A stretch of DNA of 64,000 nt from NCBI RefSeq assembly GCF_000737705.1, contig NZ_JPRH01000004.1, positions 186,001 through 250,000 on the forward strand, given 5' to 3'. A program made the translations under genes and the position numbers. Every line of letters begins with the position of its first letter. Within the stretch, counting starts at the first letter, position 1. The notes under the pieces are model-generated. The model made no database searches. It worked only from the letters and a program-made list of their open reading frames with translations, and was not told the DNA's origin. Source of the stretch: Chryseobacterium soli (GTDB lineage: Bacteria > Bacteroidota > Bacteroidia > Flavobacteriales > Weeksellaceae). Shown here piece by piece: positions 7,764 to 15,675 of the stretch.

Positions 7764-10577
7764 TTAGTAGGTTAAAGTAACCCCGGCTCCCCAGCCCATT
7801 TCATTATCATAATTTCCGGAAATTGAAAACCATTTTTGTACAATATACCGGAGACCGGTTGTAAACTCTCCGTCAGAATTAAGACTAAAATTTCCTCTGA
7901 TTCTTCTGGAAATAGGGATATCTTCCCGACTCAACTCTAATAACACCTTTCCGTTATGATCTACACTTGCATCAGCTGTAATCAGCATTGGCAGAAGATA
8001 TTGAGCTCCTACGATAAATGCATACCGATCTTTTGAAGCTTTATATTGTCCAAACCAAGTCTTTTTACCGTGATTCTCCATTCCTGATTCTCTCGCCATC
8101 TGTCTTTCCATGATTTCATGGTTTTTTTGGATTCTGAATCCTGCATAAGGAAGCGCCCATTGGAATTTCCCTAAGAATCTCCCCACTTTAAAGTTTCCGT
8201 CAAAATGATCAAAATCCCAGTTCGAATGAAACTCATTCAGGTTAGCCCATCTTGGTCCGAACATCGTCATGGTTTCAGCATGCATTTTATTACTTGCTAC
8301 ATCCAGCATGGCCATTGAGCTTACCATTTTATTGTCTTTCATAAAATCTTTCCATGCCAGCTTTCTATTCGGAAGCTGTGGGTTAGGTTTAGAATCTTTA
8401 TAACTGAAAACTCTTCCCATTCCGGCCATCATGTGATATAAAATATGACAGTGGAAAAACCAGTCACCATCCTGATTGGCTGCAAATTCAATAACACTGG
8501 TTTCCATCGGCATGATATCAACTACATTTTTCAGAGGGGAATATTCTCCTTTTGAATTAATCAGTCTGAAATCATGGCCATGCAAGTGCATGGGATGCCG
8601 CATCATTGAATTATTATATAATGTAATTCTCAGTACTTCTCCCTTTTTGATCAGGATCTTATCTGTTTCCGTCACAGTTTTATTGTCCAGTGTCCAGAGA
8701 TAATGATTCATATTTCCTTCGAGGGTAAATTTCATTTGCCTTACGCTATCAGTTGGAAGAATTGTTTTTTCAGGAGATTTCAACAGGTTATAAGAAAGTC
8801 TTTTTATTGGCTTTTCTTCTTTCATGTTCATTCCTGCATGCTGTGAATGATCTTCTGGTGCATCAGAATCTTTTGTTTTGACACCCATCATTTCATTCAT
8901 ATGCTTCATGGTCATTTTTCGCTGACTTTCCGGAAGTTCAGGATACATTACTTCGTTCATATCCATCATTTGGTTTCCCATCGTCATATTCATCGGCTTC
9001 ATATTTCCACTCATTTCCATCATGCCGTTCATCATTTTCATTCCCTCAAAAAGCATTAGTCTTGGCAGGTTCGGAGCTTCCATTTTTTCACCGGCTCCAA
9101 GCCAAAGTGATGCGTGTCCTACCCGATCTTCGGAAGTTGCCCGGAACTCAAAACTTTTATTTTCAGGAATCGTCACTTCGATATCATAGGTTTCTGAAAC
9201 ACCGACAATAAGGCGGTCTACTTCTACCGGAACCACATCATTTCCGTCATTTCCCACCACTTTTATTTTTCCGCCGCCATAGTTGAGCCAAAAATAAGTG
9301 GAAGATCCTCCGTTGGCGACTCTCAGTCTTACTTTATCACCCGCTTTGAGGTTGGAGTAATCAGAACTTGGCTGTCCGTTGATCAAAAATTTATCATAAT
9401 ACACATCACTTACATCCATCGCTTCCATCCTTTTCCATTCGTTGAGGGCTTTGGTTCCGAAATTGCCTGATTTTATGGCTTCCCAATAGCTTTGAACTGC
9501 ATTTTTTTTAATGGCATACCAGTCTGTATTGGCCATATGAAGCCTTCTGGCGATCTGCATAGGATCATCATCACTCCAATCTCCCAATAACACAGGGATT
9601 TCAGCATTATATTCCGTTTTAGGCTCATCTTCCCTTTTTTTGAAAACCAAAATACCATTCATGCCTATCTGCTCCTGAAGTCCTTCATGGGAATGATACC
9701 AGTAGGTTCCATTCTGGGAAATCCTGAACTTATACAAATGGGTTTCGCCGGGTTGTACAGGTTTTGTAGTTAGATAAGGCACACCATCATGCTCATTGGG
9801 CAACATCACTCCATGCCAGTGGAATCCAGTGTTTTCCTTTAGCATGTTGTGAAGATAGATTTCCGCAGTATCTCCTTCCGTAAAGTATAAGGTTGGAGCC
9901 TGCAGTTTTCCATTGACTGCAATCGCGCGTCGGTTTCGTCCTGTAAAATTGACAATCGTATCTTTTACATATAAATCATAGCGTACGGTTTTACCACCAA
10001 AGCTGATTCTACCGTTTTCAGTATTTTTTTTTAAAACAGTTTTCTCTTGCTTTTCCGTGTTGGTTATTTTAGGCTGATTGTCTATTTCAACTAAGTTCAT
10101 TCCGCATTTCGGGCATTTCCCAGATTGATTGGAAATCACTTCAGAATGCATTGGGCAGGTATATTTTGCTTGAGATTGAACTGTTGATTGGGATTGTATA
10201 CCAGATTTAGGCTTCCCATTTTCATTAAGCTTTTCTCCGTGAATTTCTTTAGCTTTTGGTTTTATCTTGGCTTTAACTTCCGGTTTCAGCCTGGGTTTAG
10301 ATTTATCCTCGGCCTTCACTTTAGGTTTAGGGCTCTGTATTTTAGGTTCTGTAGCTTCTGTTACTGTTTTAGATATTGGTTTAGCCTCCGCTTTTGGAGT
10401 AACCTTAGGTTTCATGATTACCGTCTTTTTTACCAAAGACATTCCGCATTTAGGGCAATCTCCAGGTTTTGAAGACACCACTTCGACATGCATCGGACAG
10501 GTGTAATATATTTTTGCCGTTTGGGCAAAACTGAAAACAGAAAACAAGAGCATCAGAAACATTATCAATTTTTTCAT
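7764..10577 (-). CDS. Metal-binding/multicopper oxidase (CopA-like) fusion with C-terminal CopB-like domain
   Basis: A 937-residue exported protein (signal MKKLIMFLMLLFSVFSFAQ; start at ATG 10577 rather than the upstream ATG at 10598). It carries two heavy-metal-binding modules YTCPMHxEV...CPKCGM near residues 24-48 and 139-165, joined by a Lys/Pro-rich linker. A three-domain multicopper oxidase follows: copper motifs HWHG (about 253), YHSHEG (about 295), HPMHLHGH and HCHILYH near the end of the oxidase part. A Met-rich insert (about 505-560) resembles the copper-binding loops of CopA/CueO. The last ~150 residues are beta-rich, end in aromatic LTY, and resemble the CopB/PcoB outer-membrane barrel. 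Role: periplasmic Cu(I) oxidation and copper tolerance. It is the last gene of a copper unit. Confidence 0.88.
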   Translation of the reverse strand: MKKLIMFLMLLFSVFSFAQTAKIYYTCPMHVEVVSSKPGDCPKCGMSLVKKTVIMKPKVTPKAEAKPISKTVTEATEPKIQSPKPKVKAEDKSKPRLKPEVKAKIKPKAKEIHGEKLNENGKPKSGIQSQSTVQSQAKYTCPMHSEVISNQSGKCPKCGMNLVEIDNQPKITNTEKQEKTVLKKNTENGRISFGGKTVRYDLYVKDTIVNFTGRNRRAIAVNGKLQAPTLYFTEGDTAEIYLHNMLKENTGFHWHGVMLPNEHDGVPYLTTKPVQPGETHLYKFRISQNGTYWYHSHEGLQEQIGMNGILVFKKREDEPKTEYNAEIPVLLGDWSDDDPMQIARRLHMANTDWYAIKKNAVQSYWEAIKSGNFGTKALNEWKRMEAMDVSDVYYDKFLINGQPSSDYSNLKAGDKVRLRVANGGSSTYFWLNYGGGKIKVVGNDGNDVVPVEVDRLIVGVSETYDIEVTIPENKSFEFRATSEDRVGHASLWLGAGEKMEAPNLPRLMLFEGMKMMNGMMEMSGNMKPMNMTMGNQMMDMNEVMYPELPESQRKMTMKHMNEMMGVKTKDSDAPEDHSQHAGMNMKEEKPIKRLSYNLLKSPEKTILPTDSVRQMKFTLEGNMNHYLWTLDNKTVTETDKILIKKGEVLRITLYNNSMMRHPMHLHGHDFRLINSKGEYSPLKNVVDIMPMETSVIEFAANQDGDWFFHCHILYHMMAGMGRVFSYKDSKPNPQLPNRKLAWKDFMKDNKMVSSMAMLDVASNKMHAETMTMFGPRWANLNEFHSNWDFDHFDGNFKVGRFLGKFQWALPYAGFRIQKNHEIMERQMARESGMENHGKKTWFGQYKASKDRYAFIVGAQYLLPMLITADASVDHNGKVLLELSREDIPISRRIRGNFSLNSDGEFTTGLRYIVQKWFSISGNYDNEMGWGAGVTLTY

Positions 10578-10677
10578 AATATTTCGAAGTTGTAACATTG
10601 TATCGCTTCATTACTTTATCAAAAAATAAATTGACATGAAGCGATACAATCTGTTAATTTAAAGAGAGATAGGTAAA

Positions 10678-11151
10678 TTATTTAATCGTGGACTTTACAC
10701 TTCCACAAGAAAGCATAGAACTTCCGTAGTAAGGATTTACGATCTTTTCTTCATTGCTCAGCCAGCTTGCATCTGCCATTGGGCAATACTGTACGAATAT
10801 AGGTTTCTCTGAAAGTTTGAATTCTTTAGCCAACGCGATCATATTGTCAGAAAGGTTGGAAAATGTTTCTCTTTGAGCATCAATACTTCTGGCGTCAGAA
10901 ATAACGGTGGCATCTTTTCTTAATGTATTTAAGTTTCCTTCTGTCAATACTTTTAAATCGATGGCTGAAGCCGTTTTAATAAATTCTGTGGCAGCTTTTG
11001 ATGTTTTGTCTGCATCATCTGAAGCCAACGCTGATTTAATCGTAAGATAATTTTGATATAATTTTGAAACCTGAGCATCAGATTTGGACTGAGCAGCAAT
11101 GGAAATCATTGAAAATAAAGAGAATACTGCTGTAATGATATATTTTTTCAT
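10678..11151 (-). CDS. Exported DUF3347 protein (copper-associated)
   Basis: A 157-residue protein with a signal peptide (MKKYIITAVFSLFSMISIAAQ). A helical domain follows, and the C-terminal motif is YCPMADASWLSNEEKIVNPY followed by YGSSMLSCG. This C-terminal pattern, with Cys, Met and aromatic residues, marks DUF3347, which also occurs as the tail of CusB-type efflux adaptors, and is likely a periplasmic metal-binding module. It lies between the HYC_CC_PP gene (100 bp upstream) and the multicopper oxidase (100 bp downstream), consistent with a copper-handling unit. Confidence 0.82.
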   Translation of the reverse strand: MKKYIITAVFSLFSMISIAAQSKSDAQVSKLYQNYLTIKSALASDDADKTSKAATEFIKTASAIDLKVLTEGNLNTLRKDATVISDARSIDAQRETFSNLSDNMIALAKEFKLSEKPIFVQYCPMADASWLSNEEKIVNPYYGSSMLSCGSVKSTIK

Positions 11152-11251
11152 TGTTTTAAATTTTAGAATTAATAAAGAATAATTTGAAGCCGCAAGAGCG
11201 CGACAGGTCCTGTCGTCATTAATGACATCACTATCAGACGACTGACGAATT

Positions 11252-11629
11252 CTAAATTCTAAAATTACAATGATTCAGATAGATGGGAACCGGCCTGTAT
11301 TCAAGTGGTGCATTGATTTGTATCTGTGTAGATTTTTTAGCAGAAAAAGACCGGTCTGCAAAGAAAAAATGATGATTGGGAACCTCTGGAAGCTGTGGTA
11401 AAAAATCTATGGTCAGCAGATCCGTCTTTTGGGAGTTATCTACTTTTACCACTTTAATTTCTGTCTTACAACAGTCTTTTTTAGTTTTAACCCCGCATTT
11501 ACTGCAAAGATCATCCACTTTCTGGCTTACAGAAGCCACTTCTTTCATACAGTAATGAATACTAAAAGCTGCCCCGGAAGAAAATCCGAAGTAGAAAATA
11601 GAGAATAGTATGGCAAGAATCTTTTTCAT
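11252..11629 (-). CDS. HYC_CC_PP family exported protein
   Basis: A 125-residue protein with an N-terminal hydrophobic signal (MKKILAILFSIFYFGFSSG). It has the three signatures that name the family: HYC (FSIHYCMKEV), paired cysteines (LCSKCGV and KDCCKT), and a PP-like segment near the C-terminus (LEYRPVPIYL). Members sit with copper genes in Bacteroidota and probably bind Cu in the periplasm; the exact role is not established. The start is ATG 11629, just 9 bp after a perfect -7 box (11639-11646), so the mRNA would be nearly leaderless. First gene of the copper unit. Confidence 0.8.
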   Translation of the reverse strand: MKKILAILFSIFYFGFSSGAAFSIHYCMKEVASVSQKVDDLCSKCGVKTKKDCCKTEIKVVKVDNSQKTDLLTIDFLPQLPEVPNHHFFFADRSFSAKKSTQIQINAPLEYRPVPIYLNHCNFRI

Positions 11630-11638
11630 TGGCTTATA

Positions 11639-11646
11639 CAAAGGTA
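11639..11646 (-). promoter_or_regulatory. -7 promoter box of the copper unit
   Basis: TACCTTTG on the minus strand matches TAnnTTTG exactly. The predicted start of transcription (about 11633) gives a leader of only a few bases to ATG 11629. No -33 TTG is seen at the right distance, which suits an activator-dependent promoter. Confidence 0.55.
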
Positions 11647-11663
11647 AAAATATCTTTGAGACC

Positions 11664-11699
11664 CTTGTTATAAAATTCTGTATTCTTGTTATAGAATTC
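11664..11699. promoter_or_regulatory. Two 15-bp direct repeats, 21-bp period, upstream of the copper promoter
   Basis: CTTGTTATAAAATTC (11664-11678) and CTTGTTATAGAATTC (11685-11699) match at 14 of 15 bases, with start-to-start distance of 21 bp, two helical turns. They lie about 18 to 53 bp upstream of the -7 box, where an activator would bind. A tandem operator for a copper-responsive regulator is inference; no regulator gene is adjacent. Confidence 0.5.
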
Positions 11700-11703
11700 A
11701 GGA

Positions 11704-11733
11704 ATAAAAAAACTCCTGAACGTATTCAGGAGT
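11704..11733 (-). terminator. Intrinsic terminator of the TonB receptor gene
   Basis: Read on the minus strand, ACTCCTGAA with a four-base loop and TTCAGGAGT is followed by a run of T. It lies 28 bp past the receptor stop and separates that gene from the copper unit. Confidence 0.85.
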
Positions 11734-11760
11734 CTTGTGTTGTTGTAAACATTGTATTTA

Positions 11761-13965
11761 TTATAATTTAAATTCTAATTTTACATTGAAGAAACGCCCG
11801 GTAAGGTTAACCGGAACCGGGATCATTGTATTTGAATTATAATTGGTAATCCACTGGTTTGAAACTCTGTTCGTTATATTAAATGCATTGAAAACCTGTA
11901 CTCCTAATGTAAGCTCTTCAAAATTACCCCAGAATCCGTATCTGTTTTTCTTATCTTTTGAGTCAATAAATACTTTTGAAAGTCCGATATCTACTCTTTT
12001 ATAAGCCGGCAATGTGGCCTGATACTGATAAGGATCTGTGAAAACAGCCGCTCCATTAGGAAGTCCCATTGCATAAACTAATGTAAGGTTTACACGCATA
12101 GAAGGAAATTGCGGCATATAATCCTGATAAAATGCAGAAAATCTGAACCTTTGGTCGGTAGGTCTTGGAATATTTCCTCTCCCATCAATATTTTCAAACG
12201 TCCTTGCATAACTCGCAGACAACCAGGAATCTACTCCTGGAACAAATTCACCAAACAATCTGGTATCAATACCATAAGCATATCCTGTAGCATTATTCTG
12301 ACCTGAATAACGAATCCTTACATTATCCATATAATACGGGATAAGGTCGTCCATTTTCTTGTAATACAATTCTGTTGTTAGCTTAAATGGCCTGTCGTAC
12401 ATCTGGAATTCATAGTCATTCGCAAGAATTAACTGGATCGAACGCTGAGACTTGATATTGGAATTAAAATTACCATCCAGGTCCTTGATTTCTTTGTAGA
12501 AAGGTGCCTGATAGTAAATCCCGCCCGAGACTTTGAAGAGCATGTCGCTTTCCCAGTCCGGTTTTATCGCAAACTGAACTCTTGGTGAGAATATGGTTTC
12601 TTTATTAAAACTCCAGTTTGACACTCTCGCTCCGGCATTTAAAAATACTTTACTGGCTCCCCAGTAAAATTTCTGAGAATACTGAGCATATGCTGATAAT
12701 CTGGTAGGTTCAATGCTGTTTTTCCCCGCGATATGGTAAAAGAGATCAAGGTCTCCCGGTGTCCCGAATCTTGGATCATTTACTGGCAGCGGAAGGCTGT
12801 ACCCTGCAGAATCTACCAATTTCCATTCATTGGTAAGGTCTTTCAGGTTTTCTTTTTCATATTTAAAACCTACTTCAATATCTGTATTGACATTGGGTGA
12901 AAAATGGGCTCTGAACTGTGTTCCATAGGTTCTTACGAACAAATCATTTCTGGCTTGTTCTATTTGCCCGCCACCATCGTATGTGGCAACCGGATTATTG
13001 GTTACTGGATCAAAAGTCTGAATTTCATAGCTTGATGCTATTGAATAATATTCTTTTTCTCTGTTCTGATAGGAAAAAGTATCCAATGTAAACCTCCATT
13101 TGTCGGATGGTTTATAATTCATTGAAAAAGTTCCCATCATATTCTTATACATATCATCTTCCCTACCTCCATAGCCTATATTTACGGTCATTGGCTGTAA
13201 AGTACTTCCAAAATTCACTGTTTTTTGTTTGGGAATCATCTCATAATCGTTCTTAGAATAGTATCCTATAAAAGAAAGAGAGAATTTATCGTTGATATGA
13301 TAATTGATGTAGGATTGAAAATCCCAGTACGTCGGATTAAAATCTGTATCCTCATTCAGCGTATTCAGGACAAGATTGGTATTTCTGTATCGACCTGAAA
13401 ATAATGCGGTTAATTTTTTATTTTTTGAGGCTAAACCGGCGGTTAATCTGCCTCCCACTAAACTCGCCTCGCCTGAAACTTCAAATTTTTCAGGTTCACG
13501 GTAGTAAATATTCAGGGCAGAAGACATTTTATCTCCATATTTAGCTTCAAATCCTCCTGCTGAAAAGTTAACCGAAGATACCATATCCGGGTTAATGATA
13601 CTCATTCCCTCCTGCTGGGAATTCCTGATCAGGAAAGGTCTGTAAATTTCAATATCATTAATGTAGATAAGGTTTTCATCATAGTTTCCACCACGAACCA
13701 TATATTGGGACGAAAGTTCGGTATTGGAATTTACGGAAGGAAGTGTCTTTAAAAGCCCTTCAATCCCGCCACCAATAGTCGCTACATTTTTAGCATCTTT
13801 CGCTGAAATCCTGACATTGGTAATGTCATTCGTTCTTCCGACTGCTTTTTTCTGGAAAACGACTTCCTCAATATCGGTTACTTTTGCTGCGGTATCTCTT
13901 TTTTTATTTTGAGAGAAAATAAGCATGGGAACCATAAGGCTCAACGGTAAAACTAGTTTTTTCAA
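11761..13965 (-). CDS. TonB-dependent outer-membrane receptor
   Basis: A 734-residue protein: signal peptide (MKKLVLPLSLMVPMLIFSQ), a short TonB-box-like region (TDIEEVVFQKK), a plug domain at about 45-150 (GGIEGLLKTLPSVNSN, YMVRGGNYDENLIYINDIEI) and a 22-strand-type barrel ending in the aromatic/hydrophobic tail VKLEFKL. It lacks the N-terminal carboxypeptidase-regulatory-like domain of SusC proteins and has no SusD neighbour, so it is more like a siderophore/metal receptor. The ligand is unknown. It sits upstream of copper genes but has its own terminator, so a shared copper role is only a possibility. KdsA ends 44 bp upstream. Confidence 0.88.
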   Translation of the reverse strand: MKKLVLPLSLMVPMLIFSQNKKRDTAAKVTDIEEVVFQKKAVGRTNDITNVRISAKDAKNVATIGGGIEGLLKTLPSVNSNTELSSQYMVRGGNYDENLIYINDIEIYRPFLIRNSQQEGMSIINPDMVSSVNFSAGGFEAKYGDKMSSALNIYYREPEKFEVSGEASLVGGRLTAGLASKNKKLTALFSGRYRNTNLVLNTLNEDTDFNPTYWDFQSYINYHINDKFSLSFIGYYSKNDYEMIPKQKTVNFGSTLQPMTVNIGYGGREDDMYKNMMGTFSMNYKPSDKWRFTLDTFSYQNREKEYYSIASSYEIQTFDPVTNNPVATYDGGGQIEQARNDLFVRTYGTQFRAHFSPNVNTDIEVGFKYEKENLKDLTNEWKLVDSAGYSLPLPVNDPRFGTPGDLDLFYHIAGKNSIEPTRLSAYAQYSQKFYWGASKVFLNAGARVSNWSFNKETIFSPRVQFAIKPDWESDMLFKVSGGIYYQAPFYKEIKDLDGNFNSNIKSQRSIQLILANDYEFQMYDRPFKLTTELYYKKMDDLIPYYMDNVRIRYSGQNNATGYAYGIDTRLFGEFVPGVDSWLSASYARTFENIDGRGNIPRPTDQRFRFSAFYQDYMPQFPSMRVNLTLVYAMGLPNGAAVFTDPYQYQATLPAYKRVDIGLSKVFIDSKDKKNRYGFWGNFEELTLGVQVFNAFNITNRVSNQWITNYNSNTMIPVPVNLTGRFFNVKLEFKL

Positions 13966-14009
13966 AAGAAATATTTTAAGAATTTCTAAAAATAGGTATT
14001 TTTTAACAA

Positions 14010-14819
14010 TTACAAAATCGATTCTCTGATTCTTGTTAATTTTTGTAACAAATCTTCCAATAAATCTAATCTTAACATGTTGGCGCCGTCTGATAAAGCT
14101 GTTTCAGGGGTTGGATGGGTTTCAATAAAGATTCCGTCTGCTCCTACTGCAATTCCTGCTTTGGCAATGGTTTCTATAAGATCCGGTCTTCCACCTGTAA
14201 CGCCTGAACTCTGGTTAGGCTGTTGTAAAGAATGGGTAACATCCAAAATTACCGGAGCATATTCCCTCATGGTAGGAATTCCTCTGTAATCTACGATCAG
14301 ATCTGTATATCCGAAAGAATTTCCTCTTTCAATAATCGCTACTTTCGGGTTATGGGAATCTGTAATTTTCTGTACGGCAAATTTCATGGATTCCGGAGAA
14401 AGAAACTGGCCTTTTTTCAGAGAAACACATTTTCCTGTTGCTGCTGCAGCAATCAAAAGATCGGTCTGACGTACCAAAAATGCAGGAATCTGTAAAACAT
14501 CTACATATTGTGCCGCCAACGCCGCATGTTCGTTCTCGTGAATATCTGTGGTCGTAGGAATATTAAAAGTTTCTCCTACTTTTTTAAGAATTTCCAGTGA
14601 TTTTTCTTCACCAATGGTGGTAAATGAATCTACCCTGCTTCTGTTGGCTTTTTTGAAACTTCCTTTGAAAATGTAAGGAATATTATATTTATTGGTAAGT
14701 TCAATCACTTTCTCGGCTATTCTAAGAGCCATATCTTCACCTTCAATAATACAAGGCCCTGCAATAAGAAAGAAATTTTTTGAATCTTTGTGGTGGATAT
14801 TATCTAAATACTGAATCAT
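14010..14819 (-). CDS. kdsA: 3-deoxy-8-phosphooctulonate synthase
   Basis: A 269-residue TIM-barrel enzyme condensing arabinose 5-phosphate with phosphoenolpyruvate to KDO-8-phosphate, for lipopolysaccharide core synthesis in the cytoplasm. Motifs: AGPCIIEGED near residue 20, FKGSFKKANRSR (PEP/A5P binding), TDIHENEHA, LVRQTDLLIAAA, DVTHSLQQPNQSSG and FIETHPTPE. The Cys in AGPC replaces the Asn of the E. coli-type enzyme, which places this in the metal-dependent class II. KdsB, the next pathway enzyme, is at 36099-36827 rather than adjacent. The ATG at 14819 gives a full-length protein. Confidence 0.96.
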   Translation of the reverse strand: MIQYLDNIHHKDSKNFFLIAGPCIIEGEDMALRIAEKVIELTNKYNIPYIFKGSFKKANRSRVDSFTTIGEEKSLEILKKVGETFNIPTTTDIHENEHAALAAQYVDVLQIPAFLVRQTDLLIAAAATGKCVSLKKGQFLSPESMKFAVQKITDSHNPKVAIIERGNSFGYTDLIVDYRGIPTMREYAPVILDVTHSLQQPNQSSGVTGGRPDLIETIAKAGIAVGADGIFIETHPTPETALSDGANMLRLDLLEDLLQKLTRIRESIL

Positions 14820-15034
14820 TTTATTATAATTAAAAAGTTCAGTAAAAATACTTATAAAGTTTCAGAATCGGAAATTATTTGAGAGGAATACATGGTATGG
14901 ATTAGATAGAAGATTTCACATGCGAGATATCAGACTTTAGATAAGCTTGTAATTTATATATTATCAAAAAAATAATACATGATCATGTGCAAAATCTGCA
15001 AGAAACATCATTACATATATATTGTTTCAGAAGC

Positions 15035-15565
15035 TTATGAGCCCATCTTCTTCAAAACTTTTTCAAAAGTATTGATATTTCGGCTGGTGAATTGGTCTTT
15101 TAAGTTTTTTCTGCCTAAAATCTTTCCAAAAGAAGAATCCAACGTATTTCCTTTCGAAACCTGCCAGTAAAAGATTCCATTAATAACCGCTGCTTTTTCA
15201 TTTTCGGTTTTTGAAGCTTTTTCAAACTCATCCATGAGAGTATTTTCTACTCCGTCTGCTCCTACAAAAGCATAGGTATGAAAATCTTCATTTTTATCAA
15301 AAGGATTACCCAACCAGAAAGCTTCTGTTTCATCATGGGATTTTACAAATAAAAAAGCTTCGTAAGAAAAACGGTCTGACATTGCTTTTTCAAGGACCTT
15401 TTTTAAATCCGCAACATTTTGATCGGAAGAGAAAACAATATTACCTGAAGCCAGCACAGATCCAACATCCTGCATTCCAGCCTCTTTAAAAACCTGGCAC
15501 ACATCTGCCATTTTCATATTGGTTCCTTTTACATTGACGCCACGGAGAAAAGCACAGTATTTCAT
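15035..15565 (-). CDS. DUF1697 family protein
   Basis: A 176-residue protein opening with MKYCAFLRGVNVKGTNMKMA and later VLASGNIVFSSDQN, the hallmark of DUF1697 (about 180 residues; function unknown, small alpha/beta fold). The C-terminal SRNINTFEKVLKKM is the usual end of the family. The start codon is 5 bp from a 60-bp heptamer tandem repeat (15571-15630), so the leader and ribosome-binding region are made of repeat units. No operon partner. Confidence 0.85.
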   Translation of the reverse strand: MKYCAFLRGVNVKGTNMKMADVCQVFKEAGMQDVGSVLASGNIVFSSDQNVADLKKVLEKAMSDRFSYEAFLFVKSHDETEAFWLGNPFDKNEDFHTYAFVGADGVENTLMDEFEKASKTENEKAAVINGIFYWQVSKGNTLDSSFGKILGRKNLKDQFTSRNINTFEKVLKKMGS

Positions 15566-15570
15566 GGGTT

Positions 15571-15630
15571 GGTGTTTAGTGTTTGGTGTTTGGTGTTTGG
15601 TGTTTGGTGTTTGGTGTTTGGTGTTTGGTG
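15571..15630. repeat. Heptanucleotide tandem repeat, about 8.5 units
   Basis: The unit GGTGTTT is repeated eight times plus a partial unit (GGTG); one unit is variant (AGTGTTT). On the minus strand this gives CACCAAACACC repeats that end 5 bp before the DUF1697 ATG. Copy number change would alter leader length, not reading frame. Confidence 0.9.
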
Positions 15631-15675
15631 AAAATACTAATCTTTAAATCTTTAAATTCTTAAATATTTCAATGT

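Noticed and set aside
8847..9059. His-rich open frame on the plus strand
   Set aside because: It is antisense to the Met-rich loop of the multicopper oxidase; ATG codons for Met read as CAT (His) on the other strand.
11761..13965. TonB receptor as part of the copper operon
   Set aside because: A strong terminator at 11704-11733 and a separate promoter for the copper genes lie between them.
14979..15170. 63-codon plus-strand frame
   Set aside because: Most of it is antisense to the DUF1697 gene and it has no family resemblance.
15571..15630. Possible CRISPR array
   Set aside because: The unit is only 7 bp with no spacers; it is a simple tandem repeat.
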